A stretch of DNA of 64,000 nucleotides from Notamacropus eugenii. Its lineage: Eukaryota; Chordata; Mammalia; Diprotodontia; Macropodidae. The stretch lies in assembly GCF_028372415.1 (NCBI RefSeq), contig NC_092874.1, positions 55,403,865-55,467,864 on the forward strand. The letters run 5' to 3'. The notes under the pieces are model-generated. The model did not search any database, was not told where the DNA came from, and saw nothing but the letters and a program-made list of their open reading frames with translations. Of this stretch, positions 11,268 to 22,271 are shown piece by piece (the first letter of the stretch is position 1; each line of letters starts with the position of its first letter). Position numbers and translations under genes: made by a program.

Positions 11268-11799
11268 CAACACAGAGGGTCCCAGGTGAAATATTTTAAG
11301 AGGTGTTTAAGACCAAGATGATCGTGACGTTGATCAGTTCTGTGAAAGCATGGCAGAACCCAGGAACAGTAGATGGGAAGGAGGCATCATGTTTTCCTCA
11401 CATCCTGGTTCCCTCCCCCCCCCCCATGTGGGTAAACTTATGGGTTGGACCAGATGTTTTTTCCTGTGTAAAGGGGTTGATGCCCCACTGGTCAGAGAGA
11501 GAAGGGCTGGAGATATCTATTTTTAACATCTATATCCCTTGGGCAATCCTCTTAAATAATGAGTCATCAGCACTGTTTCACTTAACTGGTATATTAATGT
11601 TCCAGAAATGACTTACCAACATCTAGTATATATTGAGTACCTATTAGGTTTATAACTAGTTTCTCAGCATTGTGGTAGGTTCTATGATAGATATTAAGAA
11701 AGTATGACAGCTCGTCCTTGCCCAAGATACAGTCTAGTTGAAGAGAAAATATGCATAAAACAAAAATTCTTACGTAGACACTGCTATCAAGTCTTAAAT

Positions 11800-11990
11800 A
11801 CGTAGCGTATAAGGTATTGTAGGAAAAGCACTTGGCTGCAGTCTGAAGACCTGAGTTCAAATCACAGCTCTACTATTTACTAGCTCTAGTCATCTCTGAG
11901 TTGGGAGGAGACAACAACCGACCTCTGAGTTTCAGGTTCCTCACTTGTAAAAGGAAATGTTCAAGAAAACATTTTCTCAAAGATTACTTG
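11800..11990 (+). repeat. MIR-type SINE, sense, diverged
   Basis: It contains 'gacctgagttcaaatcacag' (B-box-like), 'ctctactatttactagct' and 'cctcacttgtaaaaggaaat', the usual order of a sense MIR-type element. Confidence 0.65.
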
Positions 11991-13514
11991 CAGCTCTGTA
12001 AGCAAATATAAATATTTAAAATATAAATAATTTCTATTAATATTCAAAGGAACTATAGAGGAGGGAACCAGTTTAAAAAGGTGACAGAAGTGAGTGAGTG
12101 GATGTGAATGAGAAAAGAAGAAAATAAGTCAAAAGATAATTTTAAAGTTTTGAGAATGATGTGTTTGACAGTGAAGCTGGAAAGGAAGCTGGCTTTGAAA
12201 GGATGATAAGCTTGGTTTGATATGGCAAGCAAGATAATGCAAGTGGAAACTGAATTAAACATTTGCAGATAAGAGACCAGAGTTGTGGGTAGGTACCCAG
12301 GGTACCCAGGAAATTATTGCCACGAAGTATAACTATGAAGTCCATTTATTTCTCATTCTAGATCTTCTTGCCTACTCCTAAAATGTCCTATTTCTGCACA
12401 GTTTCTAATCCAAATCTACCAGCTTCTTTTTCTAAATAATCTTAGATCTTGAAGAAAAGAGGATCCTTTCTTGCTCATCTGAGCACAACACCCATTCATT
12501 AAAAATATTTTATTCATTTCTGCCAAGCAGGCTAGGGATGTTTTTCCGATTCCTACTCAGGAAGTCCAGTAGTCTTATATGGATTTCTTGACATATCCCT
12601 TCACTTTCTCTTATTGCTTACATTTCTCTCTTCCCCAGATGCCTAGATGCCAAGCTTGGACTCCATTTTACATCTTTCAGGCAATCTGAGGCTTTCACAA
12701 ATTAATATTTATACAACCCTGTCATTTATGTAGGATATATAAAATGGCTCATTTCCAGGTTGCATATATGTGGGTAGTGCATTCATAATCGAAACATCAA
12801 CTAGTTTTCCCTTGATGACTAGGCATGGAACACTGTTTAAAGGACCACACAGAACACCAGGGTGGGGAGCAGCAGGGAACTGAGGGGAGAAAAGGAGAGG
12901 AAATCTACTAGTAGCTTTTCTTTTACATTAGTGTTTTTTTGCAATTCTTTTACAATTGTGTTCAACCTTTTAAAAGAAATCTAAGTAGAATATCATTTAA
13001 TTTTACCTTAAAAATGCTTTCCTTTAATCATCAAAATCGGATGTCCAAATTTATTTAGAGATAGAAAAAGCCATTTCTTTCATTTATAGCCCTTTGCACC
13101 AATTTTGCTGCCGAGTACTTCAAGTCCAGTTATCCCCCTTTGAACCTTTAACACCGAGGTGAACAAACTCTGCCCTTTGAGCATAGAAACATCAACGTTA
13201 CTGAGCAGGAGAACGGAAATTCGAGCAGATGAGTTTTACTTTTCATTTTCTGCTGATGTAAAGGACTCCTTTATCCTAAGGCATATTTGCAGAGAGACCA
13301 CTGGACACAGAACAAAGTATGTTTGGGATCTGATTAAAAAATGACTGGCATGCAAATATTGGGAGAACGTCAAATCCAAAAGAGATTAAATAATCTTATT
13401 TTCCTTTGCAAAGTTTTAATTATTCTTATAGGGATGATTCCTTCCAATGTGATGTGTCATTCAATTCAGCAAGCATTTTATCAATTCATTCTGTTTTCAA
13501 GGGGAGATGTCTAG

Positions 13515-13640
13515 GGAGCCAGACTTCGGGAAGACTTGTATTCAAATCCTGCCTCTGACACCTAACTGCAAACCTGAAACTAGTCACTTAATCCCATAGT
13601 ATACCAAGGCTTTCACTAAAACTATAAACTGCAAAATTGT
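13515..13640 (+). repeat. MIR-type SINE fragment, sense
   Basis: It reads 'gagccagacttcgggaaga', 'tattcaaatcctgcctctga' and 'tagtcacttaatcc' in order. Confidence 0.6.
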
Positions 13641-13700
13641 TTTTACTCTTTACTGGTAGAGAGAGTCCTCCCGTTCTTACCCCAGTGAAATCACAAATAT

Positions 13701-13713
13701 GGGGGGGGGGGGG
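13701..13713. repeat. G13 homopolymer
   Basis: Thirteen consecutive G residues followed by a purine-rich stretch. Confidence 0.95.
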
Positions 13714-13799
13714 AGTGGGGAGGGTGGAATTGTGCAATATACTACGCTAGGGGCTTCAAAAGAAAATATAGCAGAGGGGGAAAAGGGGGAAAGGGAAAA

Positions 13800-13965
13800 G
13801 TCAATGTAAGTTTGAATCTCAGCTCTGCCACTGTGTGACCTTGGACAAGTCACTTGTCAACTCTGAGCTCGTTTTCTCATCTGCTAAAGGAGAAGTTTGG
13901 AGTAGCTGATCTCTGAGGTTCCTTCCAATTCCAGATCTGTGATCTCTAATCCTGAAACTTACATT
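13800..13965 (+). repeat. MIR-type SINE, sense
   Basis: 'gtttgaatctcagctctgcc', 'tgtgaccttggacaagtcac' and 'gaggttccttccaattcc' appear in the canonical order. Confidence 0.75.
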
Positions 13966-14185
13966 ATCCTCAGAGATACAACCTGTAATGCAGGTAAGTA
14001 ATTTTAGGAGGAAGAAATCACTCTGTAGAAGGATCAGGAGAAACTTCCCATAGGAGTTAGCCCCTGAGCTCTACCCAGAGCTGGTCTTTTCAGGAAACTG
14101 AAAGACCCATGTGAGGAAGTGTAGCCCCCCATGCAAAAGCAAAAAGAAGAAGGAGATAGAATACAAAGGGGCCTTAATTTAAAGA

Positions 14186-14392
14186 GGCCAAAGTCATCTA
14201 CTGTATCCCAGGCTATCACCAGTTGTCTTAACTTTTGTCTTGCCCCTGAACGTCATTGGCTCTAAAGGAGAGAGTGAGGCTGATGACTCCACAGCTCTGC
14301 CTCACTAAAATCTAATTCACAAGGAAGTCAACACATCAGCCTCATGATGTCTTTGGTTCTCTTGGAAAACGAAGGATCAACAAGAAGACCAA
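14186..14392 (+). repeat. RTE-derived short element (internally deleted, 5'-truncated)
   Basis: Its left part aligns with the RTE LINE's 5' region at about 1316-1475 ('gtcatctactg', 'gagagtgaggctgatgac', 'ctctgcctcac'). Its right part aligns with the LINE's extreme 3' end at about 5014-5060 ('gatgtctttggttctcttgg', 'aaggatcaac'). The endonuclease-RT body is missing between them. Confidence 0.7.
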
Positions 14393-14439
14393 TTTGGCTG
14401 TAAGATTCAGTGCACCAAGGGGAACAGTGTGAATTAAGT

Positions 14440-14615
14440 AGAGAAAGGGAGGTGGAGTCAACTTCTTGTAGGTTTTAATGCTGAGCTGAGGAGTTTATAT
14501 TTCATTCTAAACTGAACCAGTTAAAGATTTGAACATGGAAGTGACACAGTCAGTTCTATACTTAGGAAGATGATTTTGGTAACCACATTGAGGATAGATT
14601 GGTCTAGATTTGTTT
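14440..14615 (+). repeat. Ancient interspersed repeat, 3'-part type
   Basis: The text 'gaggagtttatatttcattc', 'gacacagtcagttct' and 'aggaagatgattttggta' recalls the 3' half of a widespread marsupial core-SINE-like repeat. Strongly diverged; family not certain. Confidence 0.35.
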
Positions 14616-16159
14616 CCCTGTCCAGCTTTGGATATTTATTTTAACATACTGGTATCTTCTGACTTAACCATATCCCTCTTAATTTGGTGTCTGATAACTG
14701 GTGATTAGCCCTAACTAGCTTGGAAAAAAAGGTAAAAAATCCAAAGAAGGCAACACCACCAGTCTATTTCCTTTTTCCTGATGGATAGAACTTGGCCTAT
14801 GCTTTTTGCTTCATGATCCTATTTCCTAATTCACAGGGCATCTGACCCTGCCAGACTCAAAAGGTTATCTTATGAAGTGTCAAGAACACTATGGGACCAG
14901 GTTGTGACAATGTCCACCCTCCATTTCCTTGGACTTAGAGACCTTTATCAAGGTTGTAAGATTCTAAATAACTTAAATCCACAGATCATTTCCAATAAGG
15001 TCTTCTTGTTTCTAATAGTTTCACTATCCTCTGCTAACTGTAAATCATCACCAAAAGTGATCAATTCCAATTTCACAGGTTTTTTTTCTTTGGCCTCTCC
15101 ACTCTCTGAAAGAGATGTCTACAGAGAAATGAACAAAAACTAAACCTTCAAAAGAAAAAAAAGTATATAGAAAGAGAGAACTAATGAATTTCTGAATCAT
15201 TGATTACCAAACTGTTTTTAAAAGTTGCAACACCCTAGCATTGTTTGCTTAATGACTCATTCTCCCTACTCCCAAGAGTGCCAGAATAGGTTTTGATTTA
15301 GAAATTTTTCTCTGTTCTGTCACATATATGGAAATGCTCATTTTGTTTGATGTTTGTTAACTTCAGAATAAAAATGTAATTAAAAAAAGAATTTCACAGC
15401 ATCCTTTGAAGTCGCAGAAAATGTCAGAAGACCAAAAATTAATTAAATTAATCAATCAAATGGCATTTATTAAGGTCTTAAAATTAAGGCTGAGAATCAT
15501 TGACTGAGTTAATTGATATGGAACTGTAAATTTGAGTCTTATAGGAAATAGTCCATTCCCTCCCCTAAATTATTTTGAGATATTTTTGGATTGTGTTTAC
15601 AAATACTTGGACATGTGGCTAAACAAAGAGTGGCATTTTGCAAAGTTATAGTTTTATGACAACCTCGTCTACTTCAACATAAATAACCTTCAATCTTTGA
15701 CTAGTTTCTGTCCATTTTGTTGCTCTGCATGGCATAGCTAGCCAACATAAGAGTTTCATGAGGCAATTTGACCTTGGACCTCCCAAGGCTACCCTTGTGT
15801 GTTATTTCTCTAGGCTGGAATAAACAATATTATCTCAGTGTTTATTAACAATATCTCCACTGAATGTTTCTAAAAGTGAAATGCAGAGCTGCCTACAAGT
15901 CTACCATGGCTTAGAAAGGTAAAAAACAGAACACAAGGAACCAAATCATTATCATCCCCATCACTGACTACATCGAGCGCCTGGGGATGTGCTGGACACC
16001 ATGTACTTAAAAGAATCCTTTTTATCTCATGCATTTTATAAGAAGGAGGAAAGAGTAGGGATTCAAGAAATATTTTTTAAAAGAAAAGTTACAAAGGACT
16101 AGCAGTTGTTTTAGAGATGAAGTGGTGAGAAAAAAACTTGAGGTGGGGGGAGGTGTACT

Positions 16160-16325
16160 GAATGGAAAGATGATTGATTTTGGAATCAAAGGACTGGGTC
16201 TGAATCCTGAATCTGCTCCATTCCATCTTTACCAAATCTGTCTGGGCCTCAGTTTCCTCATGTATAAAGTGTTAGATGACTTCCATCAGAAGTCACCTTC
16301 CTGCTCTAAATTTATGATCTTATGA
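16160..16325 (+). repeat. MIR-type SINE, sense
   Basis: It reads 'ttttggaatcaaaggactgg', 'tctgggcctcagtttcctca' and 'cctgctctaaatttatgatc' in order. Confidence 0.65.
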
Positions 16326-16646
16326 CATGGGTTGGAGTATGTGAGATTAGGGTTGGTGGGAAATAAGCTATATAAACCAAGGCTAAGTATATAAAATTTA
16401 GAGAGATGTCAAAAAGATTAAGCAGTAGAAAGTTTGAAAACAACTGAGATCTTGTGCAACAGACCTGTGCATATAGGAGAGTGACAGTTCACCTGGGAAC
16501 CAGTTACAAACTAGGGAATAAAAGGATGGAATCATTAGCTAGATACAAACACAACCAAAGTAGAAAAAAAAAACACCTAAGGATGTTCAAATCAGAAAAC
16601 CTGAAAGGAACTTCTAGGTTGCCTTTCTATCTCATAGCAAAATCAG

Positions 16647-16890
16647 TTGTTGTTCAGTTGTTTTTCAGTCACGTGTGGTTCTGATTGTAACTCCATTTGG
16701 GGTTTTCTTGGCAAACGCAGTGCAATGGTTTGCCATTTCCTTCTCAGGCTTATTTTACAGATGAAGAAACTGAGATAAACAAGGTTACGTGACTTGCCCA
16801 GGGTCACCCAGCTAGTAAGTGTCTGAGGCCAGATTTGAACTCAGGCACATGAATCTTCCTGACTTCAGGCATGGTACTCTAGCCACTATG
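16647..16890 (-). repeat. WSINE1-type SINE, antisense
   Basis: It starts 'ttgttgttcagttg', with 'ggggttttcttggcaaa', 'acagatgaagaaactgag', 'gcccagggtcacccagcta' and 'gatttgaactcaggc' following. Confidence 0.88.
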
Positions 16891-17199
16891 GTCCAAGCAA
16901 AATCATAACTGCCTGATAAAAATCTGTCCATATAAAGTGCCTTGTAGAACATAATGCACTACCTAAATGTGAGCTATTATTATCATCATAAAGATCTCTA
17001 GAGAATAAGATTCCATGTGGCTGACATGCATACAGGGCTATAATTATAACTATGATTATTATTATAGTTTAAATCTTACTGTATATAATAAAATAAAAAC
17101 ACTGAATCATAAAATTTTCATTCATATACAAAAGGCAATTATATTGGTCCATCTATGCAAGAATCCATGAAAAAAAATACTCATTTTATTTTGATATTT

Positions 17200-17720
17200 C
17201 ACATATTTCTATTTATAAATATATTTGATCATTAGAGAAATAAAAATCAAAGCAATTCTGAGGTTCCATATCCCACCAATCAGATTGATAAAGATTACTA
17301 AAAAAGGAAATGACTGATACCAGAGGATCTGTAAGGAAAACAGTTGCATGGATGGTGTAGCTTATGAAAGGTTCCAATCAGTTTGGAAAACAATTTGGAA
17401 TGATACACAAAATAGTATAGCTCTACTGAGGCTTTCCCCCAAAGAGATTAAAGAAAAGAAAAGATCCTATGGGTATAAACATACTTATATTTTTGTGTTG
17501 GAAAAATAAAGAAAACTGAAGGGATGCCCATCAGTTTGGGAATGATAAAACAAATTAGCATATGAATGAGGATTAAAGATAATTTTAAAACTATATGGAA
17601 AGACTTATATGAATTGATACAGAGTGAAATGAGCAGAGTCAGAAGAAATATATTCACACACACATAATATCAGTATTATAAAAATGAACAATTTTTCCTT
17701 GCTGGCTCTGTGGAATGACC
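17200..17720 (+). mobile_element. L1 ORF2 C-terminus / 3' UTR piece, sense
   Basis: It carries 'ccatatcccaccaatcagat', 'ggaaaacaatttggaatgat', 'aaagagattaaagaaaag', 'gatgcccatcagtttgggaa' and 'gaaatgagcagagtcagaag', all typical of the end of marsupial L1 ORF2. It lacks a clear tail. Confidence 0.75.
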
Positions 17721-17771
17721 TTCCCATTAGATGGTTTGAATATCTGTGATCTTAGGGCCTTCTCTCTGAGA

Positions 17772-17848
17772 TTAATTAATTTAAATTAAATTAACATTAA
17801 TTTAAATTAATAATTCAATAATAAATTAACAATTTAAATTAATTCATT
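17772..17848. repeat. AT-only low-complexity tract with inverted TTAATTTAAATTAA units
   Basis: Nearly pure A/T with repeated 'ttaatttaaatta' words that are self-complementary. Confidence 0.8.
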
Positions 17849-17849
17849 G

Positions 17850-17978
17850 AACCTGTATGTATTTTGTTTATAAGTGTTTGCATGTTGTCTCCCTCACTAG
17901 GTTAGAGATGCTTTTTGGGAAGCTGGAATTGTTTTTTTGTCTTTGTATCCCCAGCACTTAGCACAGTGATTAACACAT
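17850..17978 (+). mobile_element. L2 3'-end fragment, sense
   Basis: The order 'gtttgcatgttgtctccctc', 'ttgtctttgtatccccagca', 'cttagcacagtgat' is the classic L2 3' end. It is interrupted by the next SINE. Confidence 0.7.
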
Positions 17979-18232
17979 TGTTGTTCCGTCCTTTTTCAAT
18001 CATGTCTGTCTCTTTGTGATCCCATTTGGAATTTTCTTGCCAGAAATACTGGAGTGGTTTGTCATTTCCTTCTCTAGCTCATTTTACAGATGAGGAAACT
18101 GAGGCAAACAGGGAGAAGTGACTTGCCCAGCGTCACATAGCTACTAAATGTCTGAGGACTGCTTTGAGCTCAGGAAGATGAGTTTTCCTGACTCTAGGCC
18201 AGGCACTCTCTCCACTGTACCAACTTGCTGGC
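17979..18232 (-). repeat. WSINE1-type SINE, antisense
   Basis: 'ttgttccgtcctttttcaat', 'tactggagtggtttgtcatt', 'gaggaaactgaggcaaacag' and 'caggcactctctccactgta' occur in order. It abuts the L2 fragment on its left. Confidence 0.88.
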
Positions 18233-18239
18233 CTCCTTT

Positions 18240-18415
18240 TCAGAATAATGATGCTTTAAAAATAATTGATGATAATATCACATTTCAGTGAAAGGTTAAT
18301 AAAAATAAACGTGTCGTTTCTTTGGGGTTTTTTTCCCTTCCTATTCAACTCCATGGACTTTCTGAAAATATACCCATGGACCCCAGGTTAAGAAGCCCTC
18401 TTCTATAGCTAAATA
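18240..18415. repeat. Possible non-autonomous hAT-like element
   Basis: It ends 'tggaccccaggttaagaagc', wording shared with the elements at 23284, 24086 and 47692. Only one end is clear. Confidence 0.35.
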
Positions 18416-19140
18416 TTTCATCACTGAATGATTAGTCTACTGGTGCTGAGCCTCTAGACACTAATCTAGATTGATTCTCAGAAAGCAGAGACTTGCTGGG
18501 ACTGTATCCAAAAGCTTTTCTATCATGCTGTATCCTGCCAGACCTTACAAGGCACTGGCATAGCCTTCCAAAGCTCATCATCCCTCCCACCACAGTGAGG
18601 CACTGGAGCAGGTCAAATTAACGATAACAACCGATAGCATTTGTGTAGCGCTTTAATACTTGTAAAGTGATTTACAAATATTAGTGTTGGACCCGGAGTC
18701 AGGAACACGCAAGTTCTGAAATTCTGAGAAGGTGCCCATTGGTTTCACCAATGGCGAAAGCATCCATGACACAAATAAGCTGAAGATCCTCTGCCACAGA
18801 AAAATAAAACTTTCCAAAGTATTGGCTGTTTCCTAAGTTTAAGGCACTGTGGGCAATTAAAAAAATTAATTAAAAGTTGTTCCTGATCTTAAATGTCTAT
18901 AGTTTGGTGGAGGAATTTATAATCTATTATATCAGGAGATAGTGCAGTGATATTGCCATAGAAACATAAAGGGAACTCAAAATTGGGTGGAATCCAGTTG
19001 GATACACAAATACATAGATGTTCACAGGACTTTTTCCAGCAAAGATACACATTCTACTTGGGATCTCATCCCTCAAAACCAATAGATACAAAGACTGTTT
19101 TCCTTCAAAGGCAAATTCCCTGTGTTAGTTCAGACAAATG

Positions 19141-19154
19141 CACACACACACACA

Positions 19155-19188
<34 letters not shown>
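19141..19188. repeat. (CA)n microsatellite
   Basis: A 48-nt CA tract with a single T interruption; His/Thr frames through it are artefacts. Confidence 0.95.
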
Positions 19189-19189
<1 letters not shown>

Positions 19190-19737
19190 CCTCTTTAGTA
19201 TTATTTGACACTTTAAACTTCAGATTCTTTCTCCATCTTCATCCCTCACATTCCCATCTTTCTCCTACTTCTTTTGTAGAGATGGAGAAGACTTTATTAA
19301 GTTACTTGTCAACCATCTTTTCTTCAGGCTTCACAATTCAATTTATTTGCATGTCACTTCATGTTCAGGAGATTCCTAATTGATGCAGAGCAGACACAAC
19401 ATGTCTCTGTCAGGGTCTTGAAATAGTGACCAAAAGAACCCACCTCAGGATCCTGCATTGGTCTAATTATAGTAGACAGGAATAAGAGCAGAGTGGTTTG
19501 AATGGAGAACAGAAAAAGTTCAAACTAAAAAAATTCTCTCCCTTTTCTTCAGTTTGTTCATGTGGGAGATAAAATCTCAACTAAGTCCCAGGTGAAGTCA
19601 AAGTTAATCTTTCAAGATGGCTTCTGCCAAGAATGCTGATGGTATGCCACACGGTCATAAAAAGAATGTCAGAATTCAGGAAAATGTGGGAAGGCAATGA
19701 AAATAAGAACAATATTGGCCAACATATATGTGGAATT

Positions 19738-19935
19738 TTAAGGTTTGCAAGGTAATTTATCTTACTTGATCCCCACAATAACTTACGAGGTGGGTGCTAT
19801 TATTATCCATCTTTGACAGATGAGGAAACTGAACTGAGAGAAATCAAATAACTTTGCCCTAATCACACAGCTAGTGAGATAGGATTCTGACTTAGATTTT
19901 CCTGACTCCTCCTCCAGCATGCATCCTGGTCTATC
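19738..19935 (-). repeat. MIR/core-SINE-type element, antisense
   Basis: It reads 'ttaaggtttgcaaggtaatt', 'gatccccacaataactta', 'gacagatgaggaaactgaac' and 'cctgactcctcctccagc'. Confidence 0.75.
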
Positions 19936-20371
19936 ACCTAAGTATCAAGAGATGCAGAGGGAGGTAAGAAGAAAGAGGGGGAAGGATTGTGAAAACAAAA
20001 GGCATTTAAACTTTTTCAAAGGAAAGTTTTGGATAAGATGACCTTAAGCATCCTTTCTAGCTTTAAAACTCAAAGGAATTTTGGGCAAGAGAAAGGCTAA
20101 ACATAAGGAAAACCCTTTTGCTTCTGAAGATTCATTACTTGCATAGATTGGTTCTCCATCTCTGGAATTCTAAGGAGTGGATAAATAGCCACTTAACAGG
20201 AGTCATTTCAGGGTCTCGAGGAGGGGTCGTTTGGAGTGGGAAAGGAGAGCTGGTACAGAGGTCTCCACTGGATTCTTTTCAGCCCTGTGATCTCTGGCTG
20301 GCAACCAGAAAAAGTGGCCCATATGGGCATGAAAGGGAAAGAAACAGTCTGTGCCCCTGCAACAGCTAAGG

Positions 20372-20444
20372 TTGTGTGTGTGTGTGTGTGTGTGTGTGTC
20401 TGTGAGTGTGTGTGTGTGTGTGAGTGTGTGTGCGTGTGCGTGTG
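20372..20444. repeat. (GT)n microsatellite next to the CpG island
   Basis: An alternating purine-pyrimidine tract of about 73 nt with a few A/C interruptions, ending about 100 bp before the GC-rich island. Confidence 0.95.
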
Positions 20445-20849
20445 AATATTGTACAAGTGATAAAGTAAACTGCCGGGCACTTAGAGTGTTTCAGAGAGAC
20501 TAGAATCGCCAGGGGAAATATCCCAGCTCTCAGGCTTGGCAGGGCTTGGCTCGGGTATCATCACAGCAGCATCCACTGCTGCCCCCGCCCCATCAGGACT
20601 TGGCCGGGCCGGGCCGGGCCGCGGGAAGGAGGCGACGGCCACTCCCCACGGCCCGGGAGGCCTGCAGTGGGGGTGGGGGGCGCGGGGCGCGGAGGGTGCC
20701 CCTCTCCCAGCAGCTCCTCCTGCGGGCCCCGACAGCCCCCCAGCCCCCGGCGGCCCCGGGAGGCGTTGACCTGCAGCGCCCCGAGAGGTCAGGCTGCGTG
20801 GGGCTGGGCGGAGGAGGCGGCGAGGCCGCGGCGAGCAAAGTCCAGTGCC

Positions 20850-20910
20850 CTGGGCCTCGGCCGTGTCCGAGGGAGCTGGGTGTTCTCAGAGCGGGACGGA
20901 GAACTTGGAG
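20850..20910 (+). other. ABCB4: Candidate 5' non-coding exon 1 of ABCB4 (3' end only)
   Basis: A strong donor 'ttggag|gtgagc' lies at 20910/20911, followed by a GC-rich 265-bp stretch that ends in a pyrimidine tract and acceptor before the ATG exon. The left limit is arbitrary because the start site is unknown. A second donor-like 'gggag|gtgagg' at 21069/21070 is the alternative. Confidence 0.4.
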
Positions 20911-21175
20911 GTGAGCGGGGGCCCAGGAGCACGCGGGCGGCCCCGGCCGGGGATGGCGGGCCTCCGGACTCTGGCTGGCCACGGCAGGCTTCCCAGGGAG
21001 GGCGAGGGAAAACGAGCCGCCCGGGGGACGCTGCCCGAGCTGCCGATGTGCCCCCAGCCATCCAGGGAGGTGAGGGAGGAGGATCGGCTGGGGAGAGGAT
21101 GCTGGACGTGGGGGGTGGGGAGGGTGCCAGGAGACAAGTGCATGTGCTCTTCAGTCCCGTGCTTTTTTCTCCCAG

Positions 21176-21265
21176 GCAGGCTGAGATGGATCGTGAGGAC
21201 GGGAGGAACGGGACCGCCGGCAGCTCCTCGGGAGCCGAGGGTGACTTTGAACTAGCCACCACCAG
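21176..21265 (+). CDS. ABCB4: ABCB4 first coding exon (ATG at 21186)
   Basis: Acceptor 'tttttctcccag' precedes the exon (a second AG at 21178-21179 could shift it by 4 nt). The ATG at 21186-21188 begins 80 coding nt ending at donor 'accag|gtccgt', i.e. 26 codons plus 2 nt. The peptide starts MDREDGRNGTAG and contains 'AEGDFEL', a hallmark of the ABCB4 N-terminus ('SAEGDFEL' in human as I recall). It is a cytosolic, acidic leader before TM1. The two leftover bases (AG) join a T in the next exon to make Ser27, so phase agrees. ABCB4 is a canalicular phosphatidylcholine floppase in liver. Coordinates include 10 nt of 5' UTR; coding starts at 21186. Confidence 0.9.
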
Positions 21266-22271
21266 GTCCGTACACTCGTCATTGCATTTCGGTACCGGTG
21301 CCTAGTGTCTAACTTGGCCCAGGAAAAACAAATCCGAAGAAGCTCTTGCTGCCCATCTTTCATTCGGAATCTATAAAAGGAAGCGTCCCCCCTTAGAGCC
21401 TCTGGGGAGGCTGGTCTGGAGATTTTGACCTTGGAGCAAAAGTTTTTGTTGTTGTCGTTGTTTGGTTTGGGTTGGGAAGCTCCCAGCATCCGAGCAGCAG
21501 CATCTGCCAGTCTCCTTCCGGAGGAGGACTGGAGAAGAAAAGGCTGCCCTTCTTGTCTGTGTTCCTGGCAGGAAAGCCTCAGACAAATATTTGTGCATAG
21601 ATCACATTTGGGAAACCAGAGAGTTATGGAGTGGTGTGGATGCACCCTCAAAGAACCCATGTCTACATCTGGTGGGTCTTTTTTCCCCCTCTTGTTTTTT
21701 GTCTTTGGGGTGCTTTATTTTTCTTTAAAGAAAGCAGAGGAAAGAAGGTCAGCCCTGCAATTGTCATATTCCCTCCCCCATCGTCCTTTCCCCCTTTGGA
21801 AAGGGGCCTTTCCGCAGCAGTCTTTCTCCCCGAGTAGTTACTGTTTGGTTCCAATTCAGTCGTGCTTGAAGTGAGAGCGTGAAAAACCCTGAGCTCTGTT
21901 TGGCTAGTCATGGGGCACCCTGGTTTTAAGCTTTGGGAAATGTATCGTTTTGGTCTCTGATGGGAGCAAGTATCTTTGGTGCTCTGGAGATGGCTTGTTA
22001 GTAAAGCTCATAATCCTGGAAAGGTCTCTCATGTGACGTAGTAGGTGGAAGGAATCCTCTTTTCATTTAGACCCAGGTAGCTGAGGAAACTGTTGCTTAC
22101 AAGTGTCTGAGTTCATGCCAGGCCAGCCAGAACTAATTGAACTGCTTTGCCAAATGATCAACCCAGGAAGGCATCACTTCCCACTGGTTATTCCTCCAAG
22201 CTGTCTAGGACTGATTAGTTAGCTGAAAATGTGCCCCTCCGGTGTGAATACTGGCTGATAATTTATTGTCA

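Larger units (their letters stand above)
10421..20535. other. ABCB1-ABCB4 intergenic region
   Basis: About 10 kb between the ABCB1 poly(A) region and the ABCB4 CpG island. No gene is supported. Content: a short perfect hairpin (11242-11267), MIR/core-SINE remnants, an RTE-derived SINE (14186-14392), an L1 piece (about 17200-17720), L2 and SINE fragments (17850-18232), two CA/GT microsatellites and a G13 run (13701-13713). Stretches 12000-13500, 14620-16150, 18420-19130 and 19940-20360 show nothing I can assign. Confidence 0.8.
20540..21270 (+). promoter_or_regulatory. ABCB4: CpG island / ABCB4 promoter region
   Basis: The only GC-rich, CpG-dense stretch in the window, ending at the first ABCB4 coding exon. 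Visible: three CCGGG tandem units (20604-20622), an antisense GC box (20583-20590), an SP1-type GGGCGG (20806-20811), and an everted nuclear-receptor half-site pair, TGACCT (20767-20772) and AGGTCA (20786-20791), 13 nt apart. No TATA box lies before the likely start, as usual for CpG promoters. Placental ABCB4 is known to respond to FXR and PPARalpha, so the half sites are worth noting, but their spacing is not a standard IR-1 or DR-1. Transcription start not determined. Confidence 0.8.

Noticed and set aside
16647..16890. tRNA genes at SINE heads
   Set aside because: A/B-box-like words occur in every WSINE1/MIR-type copy, but no copy retains a foldable cloverleaf.
19138..19383. His/Thr-rich small protein
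   Set aside because: Translation of a (CA)n microsatellite.
20536..21305. Several long overlapping ORFs on both strands in the CpG island (up to 212 codons)
   Set aside because: High GC content lowers stop frequency. The frames are Pro/Gly/Ala/Arg-rich without domain features, and only the frame from 21186 matches a real protein start.
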